A DNA stretch of 64,000 bases, taken from Microcoleus sp. AS-A8. Its GTDB lineage: Bacteria; Cyanobacteriota; Cyanobacteriia; Cyanobacteriales; Coleofasciculaceae. The DNA lies in the NCBI GenBank assembly GCA_039962225.1, contig JAMPKV010000001.1, positions 682,001-746,000 on the forward strand, read 5' to 3'. Below the pieces are notes generated by a model. That model made no database searches, was not told the origin of the DNA, and saw nothing but the letters and a program-made list of their open reading frames with translations. The translations under genes and the position numbers were made by a program. Positions 29,172-38,197 of the stretch are shown one piece after another; position 1 is the first letter of the stretch, and each line of letters starts with the position of its first letter.

Positions 29172-29801
29172 TCAACGTAAGAAGCTACTAATGAGCCAGA
29201 GAACCAAAAATGTCACCAGTGTAGCCAATTGATCGGGTGAGATGCCAATGGAGCTGAGTTGTGGAGCTAGAGAACCCCCCAACAAACTCCCCAAACCCAC
29301 CCCGACCAGCAGACCGACTAGGGTAAGTAACACAGCACGCCCAAATTGTCCTTCTTTACGATTCAGGAAGTAAATACTACATCCCACGCCCAGCGCCAAA
29401 ACTAGCGAGAGCATTGAGGACATATCCTGAGCACGATAAAAAATAGTCACACCCCCAAGCAGCAGGAATGAGACAGCCGGCCAGATCAAGTCTCCAGGAG
29501 CTGGAGTATCCACCAGTCGTTGCAGCCAAGCCGGAGAGTTATTCACTGGAGATTGGGAAAAACTCGGCGGAGCTTGAGACAATTTCTCGGCAAAGCGAAT
29601 GCGCTCTGGAACCTTGATTTTGCCCTCTTGACGCATTCTCAGGCGATCCATAATAACCGCATCGTAGGCAGCCTCAACCGACTCTAACAGCTTTTGATCG
29701 CCACGATGCTGCTGCATCAGGCGAATTTTAGCATCTTGAATTTCATCAAACGAAGCATCTTCCGTGACCCCAAGCTTTTCGTAGGGATTTTGATCGCTCA
29801 T
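29172..29801 (-). CDS. CPP1-like (DUF3353) J-like membrane protein
   Basis: A 209-residue protein with an N-terminal DnaJ-like region lacking the HPD motif (NPYEKLGVTEDASFDEIQDAK), a linker, and four hydrophobic segments from about residue 105 to the end. This is the layout of CPP1/CDF1, a chaperone-like protein that in plants stabilises protochlorophyllide oxidoreductase; cyanobacterial homologues are widespread but less studied. Location is likely the thylakoid or plasma membrane. Role in chlorophyll synthesis is by family only; no chlorophyll gene is adjacent. Confidence 0.85.
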   Translation of the reverse strand: MSDQNPYEKLGVTEDASFDEIQDAKIRLMQQHRGDQKLLESVEAAYDAVIMDRLRMRQEGKIKVPERIRFAEKLSQAPPSFSQSPVNNSPAWLQRLVDTPAPGDLIWPAVSFLLLGGVTIFYRAQDMSSMLSLVLALGVGCSIYFLNRKEGQFGRAVLLTLVGLLVGVGLGSLLGGSLAPQLSSIGISPDQLATLVTFLVLWLISSFLR

Positions 29802-30208
29802 TCAAAACCTCCGAGACATCCCTTCTATTCACTCGTATGAAAGCAACTTTACACTAGTAGTTTAGATGTTAGGCATCGCACACGCTCAGTGATGCTGTTA
29901 CTACTGACAGGGTAACAGGTTAAATATGATTGAGTGTTAGGCCAACTCCCCTGGAAGCTAGTTTAGCCTGATCTTTGAAGACAAGCGCTTCCTTGAACCA
30001 AGACGTTCAAGATTTGAGAAACACTTCCGCAAGTGCTAAAAGTAGTTAGGCACTTGAGAAATTTCTTGATTCTCTGACCTAAGCGGGATGTCCAAACTAT
30101 TGGCATCCCCTAATTCTACGACGGATAATTGACTAGAATGCTGATTACACCAATGGTGTAAAACATCCTGCGTGTTGATCCCAACAATCCAGTTCTCCGT
30201 GAAAAGCT
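29802..30208. other. Divergent promoter region
   Basis: About 400 bases between the divergent CPP1-like and response-regulator genes. I find no small gene, hairpin with T run, or named operator. Confidence 0.45.
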
Positions 30209-30934
30209 ATGACCATGGCCTCTGCCAAAATTCTTGTCGTGGATGACGACCCGGCCATCCGAAATTTAATTCTTCGCTTTTTAAGCAAGAAGAACTACCA
30301 AATGCAATCTGCTCAAGACGGGAAGACGGCTCTCACCCTGTTTGAGCAATTTAACCCAGACCTGGTAATTCTGGACGTGAATTTGCCTGATGCCATTGGT
30401 TACAACCTGTGTCAGGAAATGCAGAGCCGTACCGATGTTTTTGTGCTCATGCTCACCAGTCGGGGAGATGCCGCCGATAAAGACCAAGGGTTTAAACGAG
30501 GTGCTGATGACTACCTCACGAAGCCTTTTGATTTGCAGGAGCTAGAAAACCGCGTCGGGGCGATTTTGAAACGCAAGCGCGAAGTGACTCCGACCGAACA
30601 ACAGCGTCTCGTCTTCGATAAGTTGGTTATCGATCCAGGGCGTCGGGAGGTAACTATCAACGAACAACCTGTGCCTTTGACCGCCTTAGAATTTGACCTC
30701 CTGCATTTTCTCGCCTGTCATCCGGGTCGGGTACTGCGCCGCTCCGAACTCATCCAGGAAGTGTGGGAGTACGATTATGTCGGAGATCAGCGGGTGGTTG
30801 ACGTTCATATTGGTCAAATTCGCAAAAAGATTGAAATTGATTCTAGTCAACCGTCATTAATTCAAACTGTCCGAGGTGTGGGTTACAAGTTTGAGGCTCC
30901 TAACAGCCACAAAAATGGCAAGCCTGAATCTTAA
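30209..30934 (+). CDS. OmpR/PhoB-type response regulator
   Basis: A 241-residue two-domain regulator: receiver (about 5-122) with acidic pocket VDDDP, phospho-acceptor Asp56 and the TKP lysine at about 105; winged-helix DNA-binding domain (about 140-232) with LTALEFDLLHFLACHPGRVLRR and VDVHIGQIRKKI recognition helix. Two in-frame ATGs six bases apart (30209, 30215) are possible starts. It is an orphan: no kinase is adjacent. It does not match RpaA, RpaB or NblR closely by eye, so I give no name. Confidence 0.9.
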   Translation: MTMASAKILVVDDDPAIRNLILRFLSKKNYQMQSAQDGKTALTLFEQFNPDLVILDVNLPDAIGYNLCQEMQSRTDVFVLMLTSRGDAADKDQGFKRGADDYLTKPFDLQELENRVGAILKRKREVTPTEQQRLVFDKLVIDPGRREVTINEQPVPLTALEFDLLHFLACHPGRVLRRSELIQEVWEYDYVGDQRVVDVHIGQIRKKIEIDSSQPSLIQTVRGVGYKFEAPNSHKNGKPES

Positions 30935-31214
30935 CATGGACTCCTCAAACTCTATGAGGTTTGGCGTCAAATTACAGGTGACTTTCAACAACCAACGACA
31001 GGGTGTTTGACCATTTTTCGAGTCGGTGTGTCTGGCAAAAGCGGGTTGAACAGGGTGCCCCGACTATTGCATTTACCTGTGCAGTTGGCAAGCCAATGAA
31101 GGCTTCAAAAAAGCAGAATTTGCTAGTACCACAGATTGACGAAACTCTTACACCAACTGCCACAACGATTCATGCCCGCGTCTGCGGGCGACAAGCAAGC
31201 AAGCCTTGGATGTC

Positions 31215-31502
31215 CTAATTTTGCTGAGAGGAAGTAGTCGTTTGATTGTTAGACTCCGCTGTGGCAGCTTCCTTCACCGCGACTTCCCCAGACTCAGGAA
31301 GTGTTGGTATCCTCGCGGCTTGCTCAATTTGTTCAGCCTCACGCTTAAATTCAGATTCAAATTCCCTAGATGCATCTTGAAAGCCCCGAATGGCCTTACC
31401 TAGACTGCGACCTATTTCTGGTAACTTCTTGGGGCCAAATACCAAGAGGGCGATGACCAGAATCAGCGCCATTTCCGGCAGACCAATACCAAAAACGTTC
31501 AT
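31215..31502 (-). CDS. tatA: Twin-arginine translocase subunit TatA/B family
   Basis: A 95-residue protein with one N-terminal helix (MALILVIALLVF), the hinge GPKKLPEIGRSLGKAI, an amphipathic helix and an acidic, glutamine- and threonine-rich tail: the TatA layout. It forms the pore of the Tat system moving folded proteins across thylakoid and plasma membranes. FGPKKLPEIG fits TatA/E; the longer acidic tail leaves TatB as an alternative. It lies downstream of psbH on the same strand, with a hairpin terminator between. Confidence 0.9.
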   Translation of the reverse strand: MNVFGIGLPEMALILVIALLVFGPKKLPEIGRSLGKAIRGFQDASREFESEFKREAEQIEQAARIPTLPESGEVAVKEAATAESNNQTTTSSQQN

Positions 31503-31938
31503 GTAATGAGCTCCTTAACAATACAATTCTTTAAATTCCAGTCTTCAGCCTTTGGTACCAGCCACGGCTCTCATGCTTGTCATGCTTGAGAGGCTTTCAG
31601 TGGAGTTCGTCTATACCTACAAAATAGACTCTAATGCCTAGAGCCAGCAAAGCATATAAAGATTTCACAATCTCGCTGTTAGCCATCGTTGGCTCGGCGC
31701 TTGATCCAGAGAGTGGATTAGAGGGAGGCTTAATTTCTCCACTCTTCCTTGCTTAGTGTACCTAGGTAAAATAACTGACCAGCACCTATCTATCCCATCC
31801 TCACTTAGGCTCCGGCTCCACTCCCCCAGAGGGCTTACAAACTTTTACCAGCCAGCACTAGCCCCTCGACCCTCAGTCACTAAAAAAACCCGGACTAGCC
31901 GGGAAGTGAAGGATTGATTGAACTGTTAGAGCAGCCGA
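31503..31938. other. Spacer between psbH and tatA
   Basis: 436 bases with no gene. It holds the psbH terminator at 31882-31903 and must include the promoter of tatA. No psbI or psbT reading frame is present. Confidence 0.5.
31882..31903 (-). terminator. psbH rho-independent terminator
   Basis: On the minus strand CCCGG-CTAGT-CCGGG forms a tight stem-loop followed by seven Ts, starting 36 bp after the psbH stop. Confidence 0.8.
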
Positions 31939-32142
31939 CTACTGGCCTAAGCTTCTCCAATCGACATTAATGCCCTCAAGCAACAGGGAAGAGTTGTAGA
32001 GCTGCAAAATAATCAGTAAAAAAACGAAAAATAACAGCATGAAGACTGCCATCAATGGCGTCGTTCCCCATCCTGGAGCCACTTTACCATACTCCGAGTT
32101 CAGGGGCTTGAGAACATCTCCTAACCGCGTCCGTTGTGCCAT
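31939..32142 (-). CDS. psbH: Photosystem II protein PsbH
   Basis: A 67-residue match to Psb[27 protein letters not shown]-type cytoplasmic N-terminus, a single membrane helix (about 28-48) and a lumenal end. Cyanobacterial PsbH lacks the extra phosphorylated N-terminus of plants, as here. It binds near CP47 and stabilises the QB side of the complex. The gene is divergent from psbN, an arrangement kept in many cyanobacteria and chloroplasts. Confidence 0.95.
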   Translation of the reverse strand: MAQRTRLGDVLKPLNSEYGKVAPGWGTTPLMAVFMLLFFVFLLIILQLYNSSLLLEGINVDWRSLGQ

Positions 32143-32172
32143 GTGTCACCTATGATCGATCTCAATAGATTT

Positions 32173-32190
32173 TTTGTAATGTTCCGTAAT
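32173..32190 (-). promoter_or_regulatory. HLR1-like direct repeat in psbH promoter
   Basis: Read on the minus strand, ATTACGGA-AC-ATTACAAA fits the layout of HLR1, two TTACA-like octamers separated by 2 nt, bound by the RpaB regulator of photosystem genes. The first octamer deviates (TTACG). It sits 31-48 bp before the psbH start. Proposed from pattern only. Confidence 0.35.
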
Positions 32191-32226
32191 ATTATAAAGG
32201 TATAACTCTCATAATTTATCTAATCT

Positions 32227-32358
32227 ATGGAGCCCGCAATAGTTCTTAGCATTTCAATCGGCGTGTTTGTTCTCGCTGTTACTGTCTTCTCAATCTACAC
32301 TGCTTTTGGACCCCCTTCTGCCCAATTGAACGATCCGTTTGAAGATCACGAAGACTGA
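32227..32358 (+). CDS. psbN: PsbN
   Basis: A 43-residue single-helix protein translated by hand: MEPAIVLSISIGVFVLAVTV then a hydrophilic tail ending NDPFEDHED. PsbN is not a stable photosystem II subunit; in plants it helps assemble and repair the reaction centre. The tail GPPSAQLNDPFE is the family hallmark. It starts 84 bp from the divergent psbH start, so the two share a compact promoter region. Confidence 0.95.
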   Translation: MEPAIVLSISIGVFVLAVTVFSIYTAFGPPSAQLNDPFEDHED

Positions 32359-32511
32359 TACCTTCCTAAGCTGTTGTAGGGAAGCAGCGTCATGGTTGAA
32401 AACATTCAGAGTTCAGGGAAGGACTCCATCGGCTTGAGCGATGGCTCAAGCCGTTTCAGGTTTTAGGATAATCACGGGAATCGGGAAATCTATTGTTGTC
32501 TGAGAGTTGTC

Positions 32512-35500
32512 TCACCCGACGTGGTGATTTGAGGTAGGCATCACGGAAAACGTGGCAATTTTCCAGGCAGATATTTTAAAAGTTTGCCCACTTGACAACG
32601 GTTCACAAGTCTGAATGGGTCGTTCTAATAAATCCACAGGGTGTGCGATCGCTAAATCTAAATCACTTGTGAACGATAACTCGGCTGATTTGCCTTCACC
32701 TTCATAACACCGCACAATCCATTGATTAGAGGTGTGTTCTGATTGCTTAAAAGCCATCAAGACCAGATTGGGAGATTGCAAATCTAACAATCGACCCATC
32801 GGTTGTAGAGGTCTATGGCTACATATCCCTACAGGAGAGTTATTGAGGACTATCAGCGGCATATTGAGCTCATAACCTCGTTGAACCGTACCCGCTGACT
32901 GCCAACTGCTACTGTGAGGGTAGAGCGCATAAGTGAATTGATGGATGCCTCGGTCGGCTTCAGAGTCAGGCCAGCAGGGACTTCGGAGTAACGTCAGGCG
33001 TAATTGACCAGCTTGGGCATCGTAGCCGTATTTACAATCATTCAGTAAACTAACGCCGTATGCTGTATCCCCAAGGTCTGCCCAATGCAAAGCCGAAACT
33101 TCCCATTTTGCTTCCTCTGCGGGAGTTTGGGGACGAGTGGGACGTTCGATAGCACCACAGGGAATTTCATAAGTGCCATAGTTCGCTTCCAAGTTCAAGG
33201 GGAAAGCGGCTTTGACTAAGACATGGCGTTCCTGCCAGTCTACAGTTGTCGCAATTTTAAGCAGGGGTAATTCAGTATCAAGGATATAATCCTGACAAAA
33301 CTGGGATTGTCCGAGTTGGCGCACAACCCGCAAACGCGATCGCAACTCTCCTCGTTCCATCCATTGAATTGATTTCAGTTCGGTTGGGGGTAAGGGGTGC
33401 TGAGCATAGTTGGGGTCAATGTTCCAAGCGTCCCAATATTGACCGCTATCTTGGAAAGCTTGCAACTGATTTCCTGCACCACTGAGGACTTCTCGCTGGT
33501 GGCTTTTGTCGAAGACGCTGCTTAAGTCGCCCGTATCGGGGTCAACCACAACCCTCAGCCATTCGTTCTCTAAAACAAAATCGTCTGGAAATTTGGGGAT
33601 TGGGAATTGGGAATTGCCAGTTGCGAGTGGGCAAAGCCAAAACACACGATACCCGATGGAAGGAATATCTCTTGCCAGAAACAACAGTGTTGATTCTTCC
33701 GTTAGCTGGGAGGGAAGCCTTTGTCCTGAAAAATCGTATATTTCCCATGATGCTTCTGTTGACGGCGAAGAAGATGGGGAATTGGACTTTTGACGGCTAA
33801 CTTGCTGCTGTCCCCAGTCTCCAATCCCTTCCAGAGAAAGGGCAATTAGTTCGGAACGCTGCCAGTTGAGAGGGTTGAAGACGATAATGGGTTGGGCATT
33901 GGGTTGTGGGGGTGGGGGTAAGGCGATTTGGGATGCGATCGCTCTTAACGACTGTTCCACTATTTTTGAACCCATTTGCTCCACTTCTTGCCAAGCCGTG
34001 TTTGCCTCCACAAACACTTCCGGAATCGATGTCCCTGGCAAAATGTCGTGGAATTGGTTAAATAACACCTTTTTCCAGGCGTCTTCTAATTCATTGTGGG
34101 GATAGTCAGTGCCACTACTGAGGGTTGCCAGAGAAGCGAAGAGTTCGGCTTGGTACAATAACCCCTCACAACGACGATTCCAGCGCTTTTGGTCGGCGTG
34201 GGTGGTGTAGCAACCGCGATGGAATTCTAGATAGAGTTCATCATCCCAAACCGGAATGGGGGCTGGCCTCTCTGGGACGGCTGAAGCAGGCGGGTTTTGT
34301 GGAGAGGTTGTTGGTTCTCCTACAGATTCGTCTGCGAAACTCGCCCCTAAAGTTCGGTTGTTTTGCTCTGTTTCTAGCGGAGCCTTGATATGCTGCAAAT
34401 AGGCGTGAGCAGTCGTAAATTCCAGACGGGGGAAGAAGGGAGATGCAAGAGAGCGCTTTGCGACCTGTAACATATCACGGGTCGGGCCACCCCCATGATC
34501 GCCCACACCAGGTAGCCAGAAGGCGTCTTTGAGATGAGTCTGAGTTTCCCAATTAATTGCGTAGGATGCCATTGTCAGGGGATTGGTATCCATGACGCCT
34601 GTGGTATTGGGGGGAGACATGAGGCTGAAGATTTCGCTACCATCCGGCGATCGCCACCAGAATACACCGTAGGGAAACTTAGTGGTATCGTTCCAATGCA
34701 GCTTTTGGGTCACAAAGTATTCAATTCCTCCCTGTTTCAGAATCTGCGGCAACTGCCAACAGAACCCAAAGCTATCGGGTACCCAGGCAATGGTTGTTAA
34801 TTGACCGAATTTTTCCTGAACGTAACGCTGGGCGTAGAGGATTTGTCGGACAATCGATTCACCGTTAATTAAGTTTAATTCTGGCTCGACCCACATCCCA
34901 CCCACAACTTCCCAACGACCTGCGGCGATTTGTTGTTTAATGGCGGCAAATAAATCAGGGCGATGCTGTTCAATCCAGGCATACAGGGCGGGTGTGGAGT
35001 GGCAGAATGTTAAGTCAGGAAATTCTTGTTGTAGCTTTAATACGGATTCAAAGGTTCGTTGCGCCACTTCCCAAGTTTCACTGACAGGCCACAACCAAGC
35101 CAAATCCAGGTGAGCATGACCCAATAAATGGATTTTAGATTTGGGATTTGGGATTTGGGATTGAAGATTTTGGCGTAATGTGGAGAGCGATCGCTCAAAT
35201 TCTTCCTTCTGCGATACTACCCCCCAATTAATCTCAGCCAAAGCGGCGGTAAGTCTATCTATTTTCTCTGGCTCAAAAGCCTCTAAATAGTTCTGTAATA
35301 CAGTTAATTCATCAGCCACAAAACCGGGGTCTATAAAATTAGTTGATTCGTACACGCAGTACGAGTTTACTTCGTATACGCACTGCGATCGCATTAATGC
35401 CCCAATATCATGCCCCGGACTAACCAGTCGCAAGGCAACCGAAATCTTTTCCCCTGGCACCACTGCCTCACTCAGCAGTACTCTGGCAGAGGAATCAAAC

Positions 35501-35862
35501 AAATCTCCTTCTTGCACTAACTGACCATTGACGAAAATTTGTGCATCTTCTGCCCACCAAGTCAACGCGAGTCGCAAGGCTAATCCCGCTAAAGGATACC
35601 CCTGCAAAGTTTGGGGAATGACAAAGAGTTGACCCAACCACATCACCTGCCGTCCTGCTGACCAGACGATATATTCTTTGGGGTTAAGTTCAGCGGTTGA
35701 CCAGTCGTTCCACTGTTCTGGATGAGTAGCCATTGCTACTGGAAGGTCTTGAGGGCAGCAGCGCCAGTGAGGCTGAACATTCACTTGAGTTAGCGCACTT
35801 AACCGGAGAATGGCTTGATTAATTTTGTGCCCTCGCTCTGACGAGGTCGCAGGGTCAGTCAT
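32512..35862 (-). CDS. Alpha-mannosidase (glycoside hydrolase family 38)
   Basis: An 1116-residue GH38 enzyme from the chosen ATG at 35862; an upstream in-frame ATG at 35904 adds 14 residues that look non-homologous. HAHLDLAW (about residue 245) supplies zinc ligands His and Asp; VPDSFGF (about 362) carries the nucleophilic Asp. N-terminal galactose-binding-like and C-terminal beta-sandwich domains follow the family. GH38 enzymes remove alpha-mannosyl units; here it could recycle glycans or cell-envelope sugars. No signal peptide is apparent, so a cytosolic role is likely. The coding frame contains heptamer repeat inserts near 35138 (PNPKSKI) and 33594 (SQFPIPKF), which lengthen it without breaking it. 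Confidence 0.9.
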   Translation of the reverse strand: MTDPATSSERGHKINQAILRLSALTQVNVQPHWRCCPQDLPVAMATHPEQWNDWSTAELNPKEYIVWSAGRQVMWLGQLFVIPQTLQGYPLAGLALRLALTWWAEDAQIFVNGQLVQEGDLFDSSARVLLSEAVVPGEKISVALRLVSPGHDIGALMRSQCVYEVNSYCVYESTNFIDPGFVADELTVLQNYLEAFEPEKIDRLTAALAEINWGVVSQKEEFERSLSTLRQNLQSQIPNPKSKIHLLGHAHLDLAWLWPVSETWEVAQRTFESVLKLQQEFPDLTFCHSTPALYAWIEQHRPDLFAAIKQQIAAGRWEVVGGMWVEPELNLINGESIVRQILYAQRYVQEKFGQLTTIAWVPDSFGFCWQLPQILKQGGIEYFVTQKLHWNDTTKFPYGVFWWRSPDGSEIFSLMSPPNTTGVMDTNPLTMASYAINWETQTHLKDAFWLPGVGDHGGGPTRDMLQVAKRSLASPFFPRLEFTTAHAYLQHIKAPLETEQNNRTLGASFADESVGEPTTSPQNPPASAVPERPAPIPVWDDELYLEFHRGCYTTHADQKRWNRRCEGLLYQAELFASLATLSSGTDYPHNELEDAWKKVLFNQFHDILPGTSIPEVFVEANTAWQEVEQMGSKIVEQSLRAIASQIALPPPPQPNAQPIIVFNPLNWQRSELIALSLEGIGDWGQQQVSRQKSNSPSSSPSTEASWEIYDFSGQRLPSQLTEESTLLFLARDIPSIGYRVFWLCPLATGNSQFPIPKFPDDFVLENEWLRVVVDPDTGDLSSVFDKSHQREVLSGAGNQLQAFQDSGQYWDAWNIDPNYAQHPLPPTELKSIQWMERGELRSRLRVVRQLGQSQFCQDYILDTELPLLKIATTVDWQERHVLVKAAFPLNLEANYGTYEIPCGAIERPTRPQTPAEEAKWEVSALHWADLGDTAYGVSLLNDCKYGYDAQAGQLRLTLLRSPCWPDSEADRGIHQFTYALYPHSSSWQSAGTVQRGYELNMPLIVLNNSPVGICSHRPLQPMGRLLDLQSPNLVLMAFKQSEHTSNQWIVRCYEGEGKSAELSFTSDLDLAIAHPVDLLERPIQTCEPLSSGQTFKISAWKIATFSVMPTSNHHVG
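33594..33616. repeat. Heptamer repeat inside alpha-mannosidase gene (GGGAATT type)
   Basis: GGGGATT-GGGAATT-GGGAATT on the + strand, a short tandem heptamer typical of filamentous cyanobacteria, in frame within the coding region. Confidence 0.6.
35138..35163. repeat. Heptamer repeat inside alpha-mannosidase gene (GATTTGG type)
   Basis: Three consecutive GATTTGG units plus a partial one, encoding the PNPKSKI residues in the minus-strand frame just before the HAHLDLAW motif. Confidence 0.7.
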
Positions 35863-36084
35863 CTTTTTCGATAAAATCAGGGCACTTACTATTGTTGATA
35901 CCAAGTTGCATTCAAAGGTATCACTCTCTCTTTCTCTTACCTCAGCGTGCTGGAGTGCCTCTGTGGTTTGTTAAATTTTACGTTAGGCTGCAACTGAGTA
36001 TAATTTTCCACTGCCGATTTTTGCGCTCTAACGTTAATGGCTCTCCAGTTTGCCAGCTATTCGCAGACTCAGTAACTAACCACC

Positions 36085-38073
36085 ATGCCCTCCGATTCCC
36101 CTGGTCGCTACCAAAGTCGATTTTTCAATTTTCTTAACAGACAATCCGTTCGCTTGAGCGGTCGAGTCGATCGCGCGGTACGCCAGATTAAAGTCGCAGC
36201 AACCTGGGGAGTGCAAATTCTGCTTTATCCGGCCTACCTGCTGACACAAGTCAGTCTATCAGCAGGTCGTCAACTCTCGTCGGAGGCAGAAGCGGGATGG
36301 CCTAAATTAAAGGAATTGACCCATAAAGAACCAGAACACGAGGAGACAGCACCCCAAGCGGATACCCCTATTCAACGAGTCCTCCGTGAAGTCACGACCT
36401 TGCCCCTTCCCGAAATATCTGGCTCAGTGGTGTTACAACCAGATTTGTGGGTAGAGGACAATGGTCAGGCGTTAGATGGGCAAACGGCTGATAACGGACA
36501 ACTAACGACTCCCTCTCGGTTGGAGTTTGCGCCGCCGCAGACTGGGAGTGAGCGGACGATTGCCCAAACGCGAACCAATGAAGTCCGTCATGAGATTCAG
36601 GGGGTAGCGAGTCTGTTGGAAACACGTTCCTTGGTACTCGTTACCATCGAAAATCAAATTCTGGATATTTTGACGCCCCAGCAGCAGCAGAAACTTGCCT
36701 CTAAGATGAGCTGGGAAGTGGCGAACTTATGGCGTCAACGGCGTTTAGTCCAAGCATCTAAGCTCAAAAATGCAGCACCTCGGCTTTCCAGCTTGGATCA
36801 GCCTCGTGTTTTGCTGCCGGTGAGGCTGTTTTGGAAGGTGATGGCATGGGTGCAAACCAGTCCAGTGGCGATCGCCGCCAATCTTTTCCAAGAATCTACC
36901 TTAATTGGAGAAGAGGCTCTCGATTCCGGTCAAATTTTACCCACTCGCCCAGCGCGAAAACCCAGGCGTCAACTAAGAGGGTTGAATAACCCAGCGATCG
37001 CAAATCAGCGAGTACCCCCAAAAGCCTTAGCTTCCCTAGATCGCACGATCGCTGAACTGGAATCTCACCAGCTTGTACCCGGAACGGAAAATTTAGTCCA
37101 ACTCCGAGATTCCTTACAAGATCGCTGGAATTCTTCTTTGGCTAACGTTTCTGAGGGTATCCTCACGCTTCGCGATCGCTCTCAAAAACTCAGCAAACAG
37201 GAACAACCACAATCCATCACTCCTGAAGATCAAACCTCGGTTTCCGAGACATCTCAACATGAATCATTTCAAATTCAAACCTTAATTCACGCGGCGATCA
37301 AGTACTTTTTTGGCAGACGTGGCTCTGATTTATCGGGGACAGATTCTCCGGGGAGAACACCACTTTCGGGGCGTAATTCTCCCTCCTTGTCTCCAGCGCA
37401 GCGTCGTGAAAATTCCGAGTTCTTTGATACGGAGGAATCCGATCCTTGGTTATCCTGGGGCGATCTATTTGGTCAACCAGAATCCCCTGAATCTACAGCA
37501 CAATCTAAGGCTATTCGTCAAGGGATACAGTCCCAAAACCCAAATCCAAAATCCCCAAATCAACTGCCTGAAGGGTTCAATAGTAAGATGCCCATCCAAC
37601 CCAGAAATTCTGTTTGGGATAACCTCAAGCGCTTTGTGAATCCTAATTCAGCTCTCAGCAAGCGTTCTGCACCGGGTAGGAAAAGGCCGACTGTCGAACC
37701 AGATCCCTCGGTTCCCCAGGCTGGCAAACTGACAGCCGCTCAAAAGACATCACCTTTGGCAATTCCGACAGAAGGCAAAGGCAGTACTCCGACCAAACAA
37801 CCTAAAACGCCCTCTTCTGTTGACGTGGCTTCCCGCCGTCCCAGTGGTGTATCGTCGCGTCAGACAGAGAGTACAGCGATCGCAAATCCTTCGACCCCTG
37901 CTCAAGATACTGGGATTGAACCCTCACCCGATTGGATTGAAACGAAAGCAACTCCCACCGGATACGTCAAGCACCCCTTAGAACGACTGTTAGGGTGGTT
38001 AGACCGCTCTATGCTTTGGTTGGAAGAGTTCGCCTTGAAACTGTGGCGGTGGTTGCGGCGGCTGGGGCGTTGA
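36085..38073 (+). CDS. Conserved cyanobacterial hypothetical, 662 aa, mostly disordered
   Basis: Residues 1-55 are basic with a possible amphipathic or membrane segment (AATWGVQILLYPAYLLTQVSL, about 36-56). Middle regions are charged helices (about 180-260 and 290-350); the rest, about 360-620, is rich in Pro, Ser, Gln and Thr, low complexity, and includes a PNPKSPNQ heptamer-repeat insert near nucleotide 37545. The C-terminus ends with a Trp/Leu/Arg-rich helix (MLWLEEFALKLWRWLRRLG) that could bind membrane. No enzyme domain is seen; a membrane-associated scaffold is a guess. Divergent from the mannosidase gene. Confidence 0.7.
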   Translation: MPSDSPGRYQSRFFNFLNRQSVRLSGRVDRAVRQIKVAATWGVQILLYPAYLLTQVSLSAGRQLSSEAEAGWPKLKELTHKEPEHEETAPQADTPIQRVLREVTTLPLPEISGSVVLQPDLWVEDNGQALDGQTADNGQLTTPSRLEFAPPQTGSERTIAQTRTNEVRHEIQGVASLLETRSLVLVTIENQILDILTPQQQQKLASKMSWEVANLWRQRRLVQASKLKNAAPRLSSLDQPRVLLPVRLFWKVMAWVQTSPVAIAANLFQESTLIGEEALDSGQILPTRPARKPRRQLRGLNNPAIANQRVPPKALASLDRTIAELESHQLVPGTENLVQLRDSLQDRWNSSLANVSEGILTLRDRSQKLSKQEQPQSITPEDQTSVSETSQHESFQIQTLIHAAIKYFFGRRGSDLSGTDSPGRTPLSGRNSPSLSPAQRRENSEFFDTEESDPWLSWGDLFGQPESPESTAQSKAIRQGIQSQNPNPKSPNQLPEGFNSKMPIQPRNSVWDNLKRFVNPNSALSKRSAPGRKRPTVEPDPSVPQAGKLTAAQKTSPLAIPTEGKGSTPTKQPKTPSSVDVASRRPSGVSSRQTESTAIANPSTPAQDTGIEPSPDWIETKATPTGYVKHPLERLLGWLDRSMLWLEEFALKLWRWLRRLGR

Positions 38074-38197
38074 GATCTAAATCTCCTGATACCAACTGGA
38101 TTTGAGTTTGATACATATTCTCTGATAGCTCCCCCCTTAACAAGGCAGGCTGGGGGGGTGCAAGATGTCAGCTATACAACCGAGAACCGCTATCGTT

